Shown here: positions 16,046 to 20,713 of the stretch, piece by piece
Layout of the letters: each line of letters begins with the position of its first letter
Numbering within the stretch: position 1 is the first letter of the stretch
Assembly: GCA_947474445.1 (NCBI GenBank)
Contig: CANJJY010000024.1
Span: 1 to 20,713, forward strand
Source of the DNA: Oligoflexaceae bacterium
GTDB taxonomy: Bacteria; Bdellovibrionota_B; Oligoflexia; Oligoflexales; Oligoflexaceae
Direction of reading: 5' to 3'
DNA: 20,713 nt
Program-made: the position numbers and the translations under genes
Notes under the pieces: model-generated
Told to the model about the DNA's origin: nothing
The model's input: the letters and a program-made list of their open reading frames with translations, nothing else
Database searches by the model: none

Positions 16046-17238
16046 TGATGTGGCACCGGACCTCTGGACTTCTCCTGACGCTGAGCCTCGTCGCTTGTGA
16101 AACAACGCGCGAGCGAGACCAGCTTGATTTAGCTTCTGCACCCGCACCGACGCCCGTGTTTCAACTCGCGGCAAAATCGGCCACGGCTTTGCCGGCTTAC
16201 ACTAATCCTAATACCATGCCTGCCCAGGAAATTTTTGATTGGCAAAGACTCTATAAGAACGCGCCGACCGGTGAAGAGCAGAGGAAAATCCTATCCAACC
16301 TCAAACCCGATGCAGCGCAGGGTAGCTTTGAGGACAGACTCAAACATGCACGCAATGTTCTTGCGATTGGTCGACGTGCCGAGGCCAAAGATCTTTATAT
16401 GACGCTCCTCCGCGATGAGCCTAAGCATATCGACGTCCAACTTGAACTCACCCATATTTATCTCGCGGAAAATAATTCTGAACGGGCATTCGACTATCTC
16501 AGTTCGATCAGGCAGATTCTCGATGACCAAGAAAAGCCTTCCATCGAGCAGACATTTCGTTATCGCTATGCGCTGGCACTGGCCTACATTCAGAGTCAAA
16601 ATCGAAAGAAGGGACATGATATCCTTGCCGATTTGATCGAGAAGAATGCGGCTTTTATACCCGCCTATGCGGCGATGGCCCAATCTTATTTGCAACAGAA
16701 TCAAATTGAACTCGCCGAATTCATCGCCAAACGAGGTCTCGACAGCGGTAAAGACGATCCTCGATTGCTCAATATTCTCGCGATTACAGCCTTGCGCCGC
16801 GGAAGATCGGCCGAGGCTCAGACCTGGCTGCAGAGAACTCTCGCCGAAAATCCAGACTTTGTCCCGGCTCTCATCAATCGCGCTCACCTGGCGATTTTGC
16901 GTCGTGAATTCGCATTGGCCGAAAACGATCTGCAGAAGGCCGTTTCACTCGACCCCCTGGCCGTTGACGGCCAGCTAGCCCTCGGCTTACTCTACCGACG
17001 TACGGGTCGCATGACAGCCTCGCGAGGAGCCTTAGAAAAGGCCGTGAGTCTGGACCCTCAAAATCCCTTTGCTCGTTATCATCTCGGCCTCCTTTTGACG
17101 GAAGACTTCAAAGACAAGACAGCCGCGCTTCAACTCTTTTATGATGTTCTTCAGGCTCGAGACGACGAGTCCGAACTTAAGAATATGGCAAGAATCCAGA
17201 TTCAATCGATTCGAGACAGCCGCTTATACGAGCGTTGA
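16045..17238 (+). CDS. TPR lipoprotein (AglT/GltE-like, tentative)
   Basis: I take the ATG at 16045, which shares one base with the previous stop (TGATG) and has GGAG six bases upstream; the frame opens at 16033. The 397-residue product has a short signal with lipobox LVAC and lipidated Cys18, a Pro/Ala linker, then about seven TPRs from residue 95 to 385. Clear units include RRAEAKDLYMTLLRDEP, RGRSAEAQTWLQRTL, ALAENDLQKAVSLDPLA and RGALEKAVSLDPQNP. Residues 19-20 after the Cys are Glu-Thr, with no Asp at +2, so Lol-dependent transport to the outer membrane would be expected if E. coli rules hold. It is the last gene of the five and probably the outer-membrane anchor for the periplasmic TPR scaffold, as AglT/GltE is in Myxococcus gliding. 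That comparison is inference. Confidence 0.85.
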   Translation: MMWHRTSGLLLTLSLVACETTRERDQLDLASAPAPTPVFQLAAKSATALPAYTNPNTMPAQEIFDWQRLYKNAPTGEEQRKILSNLKPDAAQGSFEDRLKHARNVLAIGRRAEAKDLYMTLLRDEPKHIDVQLELTHIYLAENNSERAFDYLSSIRQILDDQEKPSIEQTFRYRYALALAYIQSQNRKKGHDILADLIEKNAAFIPAYAAMAQSYLQQNQIELAEFIAKRGLDSGKDDPRLLNILAITALRRGRSAEAQTWLQRTLAENPDFVPALINRAHLAILRREFALAENDLQKAVSLDPLAVDGQLALGLLYRRTGRMTASRGALEKAVSLDPQNPFARYHLGLLLTEDFKDKTAALQLFYDVLQARDDESELKNMARIQIQSIRDSRLYER

Positions 17239-17241
17239 GAC

Positions 17242-17253
17242 CCAGGGCCCTGG
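17242..17253. other. GC-rich 12-bp palindrome after the TPR operon
   Basis: CCAGGGCCCTGG starts three bases after the stop of the TPR lipoprotein gene. With only six pairs and no T-run after it, it is not a standard intrinsic terminator; it could be an operator or the foot of a weak hairpin. Confidence 0.25.
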
Positions 17254-17344
17254 CCCGATGCAAGGCAAAGCATAAAGTTTGCTTCGATTTTGCCGATGGC
17301 CATTAAGTAATCGTTTCCAGTTGAGTCGCGGTATAGGAGCTTCT

Positions 17345-17881
17345 ATGAGTATCCAGGATCGAATATACAACCGTTCATCCTACATCTTAGTCGTTGACGA
17401 CGATGATACCCTATTGAAGTTTTTCAAGATTCATCTGAATAAGTTTTTTTCTCGCGTAATCGTCGTCAAAAACGCCCAAGAAGCTATCGATTCACTAAAA
17501 GACAAAGAGATCGATCTGGTCATCAGCGATATCAAAATGCCTCGAATGGACGGCATTCAGCTGATGAAAAAAGTCAAAAATCACGACCCTTCTATACCAG
17601 TCTTTCTTGTCAGCGGTGCTTTACTTGATGAAGACCAAGTGACAGCTGTCGATGAGAAAGCTGATGGATACCTGAAAAAACCCTTTTCCATCGATGAGCT
17701 GCACGGTTTCATCGACCGCGGCATGCGGGTCCGCGATGCTTATAAAGAGCTTCTCCTGATTGTTCCAGACAAGAAGAAATTCCTCGAACTCATCCAAGGT
17801 CGTCGCCAATTTCGCTTTATTAAGGATGAAGACGAACGTTTGAAGGCGCAGCAGATCATGGACAGCCTTAAAGTGAGCTAG
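17345..17881 (+). CDS. Response regulator with short C-terminal extension
   Basis: The ATG at 17345 has AGGAG five bases upstream, so I prefer it to the earlier opening of the frame at 17279. The 178-residue protein is a receiver domain (about 13-130) with acidic Asp18/Asp19, phospho-acceptor Asp62 in LVISDIKMPRMDG, Ser90 and Lys112 before Pro. A charged helical tail of about 45 residues (IVPDKKKFLELIQ ... RLKAQQIMDSL) follows and matches no output domain known to me, and looks too short to bind DNA by itself. It lies 106 bp after the TPR cassette on the same strand and converges with the BtuF-like gene, leaving 9 bp between stops. It may control the cassette's machine by protein contact, but its own promoter cannot be excluded. 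Confidence 0.88.
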   Translation: MSIQDRIYNRSSYILVVDDDDTLLKFFKIHLNKFFSRVIVVKNAQEAIDSLKDKEIDLVISDIKMPRMDGIQLMKKVKNHDPSIPVFLVSGALLDEDQVTAVDEKADGYLKKPFSIDELHGFIDRGMRVRDAYKELLLIVPDKKKFLELIQGRRQFRFIKDEDERLKAQQIMDSLKVS

Positions 17882-17890
17882 AGCATTCTT

Positions 17891-18655
17891 TCAGCAAGCC
17901 TGACCTAATTTCCCGGCAATGATCCCGGGGTTTTCCTCAAGGGCACGCAGCGCCTCAATCGTTGAACTTCCGTACCAAGACAGAAGCCTTCCATCCACCT
18001 TAAAAAGGGGTGGCGCCTCCTTCCATTGTTCTCGTAATCGCAGGGCATCGCGCTGCCTGAATGGGTAGGGCTCACTGCTGAGAAAAATATGCGTCGGCCG
18101 ACATTCTCGCATCGCTTCGAGGCTGAGAGAGGGATAACGTTCGGGTCCAGTATAGGCGTTGGTCCAGCCTCCGTGGGCGAGTAAGCGGGAAATGTAGGTG
18201 TCTGGTCCAGCCAGCATATAGGGGTCGCGCCAAATCAAGTAGAGATAGCGTCGGCTTTCCACAGCGAGGTGCGTGAGCTTATCAAGACCGATTTCGACCT
18301 CTCGTGCCGCCGCTTCAGCGAGGACGGGAACCTCGAGGAAGTGGCCAATATCCCGCATCATCTGCGGGACATCGGCAGGACCGCGAGGAAACGTGACGAG
18401 CACGGACCTTTCTTCGGCCAGCTCCAATACCGCTTCGCGAGGGTTTTCTTCCTGATTGGCAATAATATGAGTTGCGCTCAACCCTCGAATGGCGGCAAGC
18501 GAAAAATCTTTTGTCCCGCCGACAATTTGCGCCGTCCGATGCAAATCAGGGGGCAAAACGCAAAATTGAGTGCAGCCGACTAGCTCACTTCGAAGTCCCC
18601 ATTCCACCAGAGTCTGGCTGAGGCTAGGCACCAGACTGACAATTCGTTTCGGCAT
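17891..18655 (-). CDS. BtuF/helical-backbone metal-receptor-like protein without signal peptide
   Basis: The 254-residue protein has the sequence pattern of the cobalamin/iron-binding class of periplasmic receptors: RIVSLVPSLSQTLVEWGL (4-21), LVGCTQFC (25-32), VGGTKDFSLAAIRGL (45-59), IIANQEENP (64-72), YLIWRDPYMLAG (139-150) and SSEPYPF (193-199). Both lobes and the linking helix seem complete, and the length is normal for the mature family. It starts directly at MPKRIVSLVP, with no signal peptide or lipobox, and AGGAGA five bases upstream of the ATG confirms that start. It should therefore be cytoplasmic, like a known subgroup of unsecreted members of unclear role. No ABC permease or ATPase is adjacent. 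It is the last gene of a three-gene operon, 9 nt after the membrane protein gene. Confidence 0.85.
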   Translation of the reverse strand: MPKRIVSLVPSLSQTLVEWGLRSELVGCTQFCVLPPDLHRTAQIVGGTKDFSLAAIRGLSATHIIANQEENPREAVLELAEERSVLVTFPRGPADVPQMMRDIGHFLEVPVLAEAAAREVEIGLDKLTHLAVESRRYLYLIWRDPYMLAGPDTYISRLLAHGGWTNAYTGPERYPSLSLEAMRECRPTHIFLSSEPYPFRQRDALRLREQWKEAPPLFKVDGRLLSWYGSSTIEALRALEENPGIIAGKLGQAC

Positions 18656-18664
18656 TCGACTCTC

Positions 18665-19093
18665 CTAGGCGCGGAGGGTTTTATAGAAAAGCGCAGCGGC
18701 ATGCGTCGCAAGAGTGACGAGCGCCAGCGAAAGCCCGGTGCCGATACAGAGTCCAATGACGTCGAAGGAATCGCTGGCTCCTCCAAACGCTCGTATGATC
18801 ATGCCAGGCCCCATCGCCAGCACACCCATCGCGAGTCCCACGGTTTGCGCAATTTTAGAGCGTTGGGGAAGAGGCGAATAGGGAAGAGTTAAACCCAGAC
18901 CGATATGCAGAACCCCAAACAGATTACTATGTCCATGCGCGCTCTTTAAAAGTGACAACTGCCAGCTATTGAGTTGGGCTGGGTCATGTAAAAATGCTTG
19001 TGTCATATCAAAGGAAATAAAAGCACCGGCACACGCTGCAAAAAAGAGCACCGAAAAACCAAATGCCATATTAAAAATGCTGAGACGAGCCAT
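18665..19093 (-). CDS. Four-helix integral membrane protein, unknown
   Basis: The 142-residue protein has four hydrophobic helices (about 6-27, 52-71, 81-101 and 110-134) with short loops. Helix 2 starts with SAHGHSNLFGVLHI, carrying His53, His55 and His63; such clustered histidines at a membrane face could bind heme or metal, but I do not recognise the family and this is only a suggestion. The ATG follows GAGGGA, which overlaps the stop codon of the Nudix gene upstream, and its stop overlaps the Shine-Dalgarno of the BtuF-like gene. That tight packing says the three are made together. Whether it works with the metal-receptor-like neighbour is open. Confidence 0.75.
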   Translation of the reverse strand: MARLSIFNMAFGFSVLFFAACAGAFISFDMTQAFLHDPAQLNSWQLSLLKSAHGHSNLFGVLHIGLGLTLPYSPLPQRSKIAQTVGLAMGVLAMGPGMIIRAFGGASDSFDVIGLCIGTGLSLALVTLATHAAALFYKTLRA

Positions 19094-19102
19094 AGACTTC
19101 CC

Positions 19103-19552
19103 TCAATTCAGGAGACCGAGCGCCGCGAATCCAAGACGATAGGCCTCGCGCTTCCATTCGACGATGCCTTCAATTAATTCTTGCGGCTTCATCCACCTGA
19201 CATCGCGAAACTCACCATCGGACAGCGAAAGATCGGGCCCCTTGCCCGGCAAAAATTCGAGCAAAAACCAGATCTGCTGCTGACCTTGAAAATCTTGCAG
19301 CATCTCTCGATTCACGGTCTCAGGAAAATTATAGCGTATCCAATCGCCACTGCGACTCCTGATACATAATCCATCCGATCCGATTTCTTCCTGCAGCTCA
19401 CGCATCAGGGCTTCTTCAGGCTCTTCACCGGGATCGATCCCCCCTTGAGGCAATTGCCAGGCCCCCGGTCGATCACTGCGCTCGCCTGCCAGCACCTGAC
19501 CTTTCGCATCTCGAATGACCGCCACTACACAAGGTCTAAAAGGCTTCTCCAA
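19103..19552 (-). CDS. rppH: RppH-like Nudix RNA pyrophosphohydrolase
   Basis: The start is taken as TTG at 19552: an unusually strong AAGGAGG lies five bases upstream, and the product then begins, as RppH does, just before the first strand. The frame opens 45 nt earlier at another TTG (19597) with no Shine-Dalgarno. The 149-residue protein has the RppH hallmark RPGAWQLPQGGIDPGEE and a full Nudix box, with GX5EX7REUXEEXGU matched by GIDPGEE, ALMRELQEEIGS. The metal-binding glutamates are intact. RppH removes pyrophosphate from 5'-triphosphate mRNA ends and so starts RNase E-dependent decay; other dinucleoside polyphosphates are also possible substrates in this family. It heads the operon with the membrane and BtuF-like genes. 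It might instead be a close Nudix relative, so the symbol is probable, not proved. Confidence 0.8.
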   Translation of the reverse strand: MEKPFRPCVVAVIRDAKGQVLAGERSDRPGAWQLPQGGIDPGEEPEEALMRELQEEIGSDGLCIRSRSGDWIRYNFPETVNREMLQDFQGQQQIWFLLEFLPGKGPDLSLSDGEFRDVRWMKPQELIEGIVEWKREAYRLGFAALGLLN

Positions 19553-19606
19553 TGGCTCCTCCTTTTCTGCCAATTCTTTGACCCGTCTGTCTTTCAAGAC
19601 CGCACA

Positions 19607-19615
19607 TGCTATAAT
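19607..19615 (+). promoter_or_regulatory. Extended -10 promoter of the outer-membrane-like gene
   Basis: TGC-TATAAT is a perfect extended -10 element, which can work without a good -35; none is seen at 16-18 bp. Transcription would start near 19622, leaving a leader of about 70 nt before the ATG at 19691. It sits in the upstream region of the divergent rppH-like gene, so the two promoters may overlap. Confidence 0.6.
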
Positions 19616-19690
19616 GACATTGAGGCCTGCTCGCTATGCGCGGTGGGCCGGTGATCTCGCCCAGCTGCCCGCAGCAATAGGAGTGGATTT

Positions 19691-20314
19691 ATGAGCCTTC
19701 GCCCGTTTTTTCCACAGTTCAGGAACTGGATCCCCATCGCCTTACTATCCCTCGCGACCCAACCATTGTGGGCTGCCGTAAGCATAAGTCTATCGGGTTC
19801 CGCCGAAAATACCTCCAACGCTCTTGAAAAGTATCGAAATAATGCCATCAGCGCTAATATTTCTTTGGCCTTAGGCGATCACCTTTTGGTCGGGCTCACC
19901 CATCGGCGATCATTTGAGCACAAGGACGGCCTGAAGCGTTCGGAAGGCGCAAAGGCTGATGAATACGTCTACTTCCCGTTCAAAGACTATGGTGAGAGTA
20001 CCACCAACTCTCTCGATCTCACTATCATTCCCTACAACGGTCTCATTTCTCCTTTTGTATTTGGTGGGGTTGCCAGTCGGCAGTTTCATAATGAAATCAT
20101 ATTTCTCGACAATAAAATCCGCAGCTCTCAAACCCTATTTCCCATTCCAAACTATGGTTTCGGTACTGTGATTCAACTGGGCATGGGCTTTCAATTGAAA
20201 ATCACCCAAACCTATACGCCCGGAGTGCAAACGATTCTTGATGAAAATGGAGAAGAAGCCAATCGCTTGGTGAAAGATTCTTATACCCAAGTTTGGATTG
20301 GCTATAAAATTTAA
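19691..20314 (+). CDS. Exported, probably outer-membrane beta-barrel protein
   Basis: The 207-residue product starts at an ATG with AGGAG seven bases upstream. A signal peptide (about 1-28, ending LATQPLWA-AV) is followed by alternating hydrophobic and polar strands such as VSISLSG, ISANISLALG, LLVGLTHRR, SLDLTIIPY and GTVIQLGMGFQLKIT, and the chain ends in VWIGYKI. This is the look of a small, eight-stranded barrel or related surface protein, but I do not recognise a named family. It has no cysteine and no lipobox. It is a single gene behind its own extended -10 promoter, divergent from rppH-like. The call of a barrel rests on strand pattern only. Confidence 0.65.
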   Translation: MSLRPFFPQFRNWIPIALLSLATQPLWAAVSISLSGSAENTSNALEKYRNNAISANISLALGDHLLVGLTHRRSFEHKDGLKRSEGAKADEYVYFPFKDYGESTTNSLDLTIIPYNGLISPFVFGGVASRQFHNEIIFLDNKIRSSQTLFPIPNYGFGTVIQLGMGFQLKITQTYTPGVQTILDENGEEANRLVKDSYTQVWIGYKI

Positions 20315-20424
20315 GTCCAGCCGCCTCCGAAGATCTTACGAATCCATCGATAAGCTTCTTACATTCGACTCAAATCCACTCGATTTTAACCGATAGAGTA
20401 TAAGTCGTGGAGGATTTTGGTCGT

Positions 20425-20713
20425 ATGCGGGAATCAACCCTGATCGCTGCCCTCATCATCGTGATCGTCATCGTCTATCTGGTTTGGCAAATGGTCAATT
20501 CCAGTTTGGCCGGTCGTGCCCGCAGCGCTCAACGAAAACGCAAATCAGATCGCCTTAAGCTGACTCGATCAGAAAAAAAATCTTATCGCCACGCCCAGAA
20601 ACTCTACAAAGAAGGCAATTTACGCGCTTGCGCCAAAATCCTCGAATCGCTCGGTCTGATGCGAGAATCGATCAATATCTTGGAAAAAGGTGGACTCATT
20701 CGCGAAGCCGCCG
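20425..20713 (+). CDS. Membrane-anchored helical-repeat protein, C-terminus cut by window edge
   Basis: An open frame runs from the ATG at 20425 to the right edge without a stop (96 codons). GGAGG (20409-20413) is 11 bases upstream, slightly long; an in-frame GTG at 20407 is the alternative. Residues about 6-22 are one transmembrane helix (LIAALIIVIVIVYLVW), with no charged N-terminal signal motif or cleavage site, so it is probably a signal anchor. A basic segment (RARSAQRKRKSDRLKLTRSEKK) follows on the inner face or in the periplasm. From residue 58 there are helical hairpins with a near-repeat CAKILESLGLMRES and NILEKGGLIREAA, of TPR-like type. The remainder is outside the window, so its domain count and role are unknown. 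Confidence 0.7.
   Translation, partial: MRESTLIAALIIVIVIVYLVWQMVNSSLAGRARSAQRKRKSDRLKLTRSEKKSYRHAQKLYKEGNLRACAKILESLGLMRESINILEKGGLIREAA

Noticed and set aside
16291..16887. 198-codon minus-strand frame
   Set aside because: It lies wholly opposite the TPR lipoprotein, has no Shine-Dalgarno or known motif, and its length is explained by the codon bias of the real gene.
20399..20404. TATAAG as a -10 box for the last gene
   Set aside because: No -35 at the right distance and no extended -10; too weak to call.
1..20713. CRISPR array, insertion sequence or toxin-antitoxin pair
   Set aside because: No regularly spaced repeats, no transposase-like frame with terminal repeats, and no small paired genes were found.

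Overview
The window looks like chromosomal DNA from a Gram-negative bacterium of roughly 50% GC, probably from the predatory or gliding delta-type lineages (Bdellovibrionota/Oligoflexia or Myxococcota). This rests on gene content: lipoproteins with lipoboxes, a lytic transglycosylase, an outer-membrane-like protein, several two-component proteins, a KaiC-like ATPase beside a CheY-like receiver, and a large exported TPR cluster reminiscent of myxobacterial gliding (Agl/Glt/Pgl) loci. There is no marker gene here that fixes the species.

Left part, minus strand (1-6325): the start of a lipoprotein gene running off the left edge; a KaiC-like double ATPase followed 2 nt later by a single-domain response regulator; a SpoU/TrmH-type RNA 2'-O-methyltransferase with a long basic, repetitive N-terminal extension; and a membrane histidine kinase followed 12 nt later by a receiver-PilZ response regulator.

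Middle (6326-8739): a 490-bp divergent spacer holding a perfect 22-nt inverted repeat; a TTG-started secreted lipoprotein resembling clan GH-A glycosidases; and a tRNA-Pro(GGG) gene with encoded CCA on the minus strand.

Core (8740-17238, plus strand): five genes whose ends all overlap. They encode an MltD-like lytic transglycosylase, a small coiled-coil and beta-rich exported protein, a 761-aa TPR/coiled-coil protein, a 1027-aa TPR protein and a TPR lipoprotein. Every product carries an export signal, so the cassette probably builds one periplasm/outer-membrane machine that works on or through peptidoglycan. This is the most interesting object in the window. A receiver protein with an unusual C-terminal tail follows 106 bp later.

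Right part: a minus-strand three-gene operon (RppH-like Nudix hydrolase, a four-helix membrane protein, and a BtuF-like binding protein without a signal peptide), then a plus-strand exported, probably outer-membrane protein behind an extended -10 promoter, and the start of a membrane-anchored helical-repeat protein cut by the right edge. I saw no CRISPR array, insertion sequence, prophage or rRNA.
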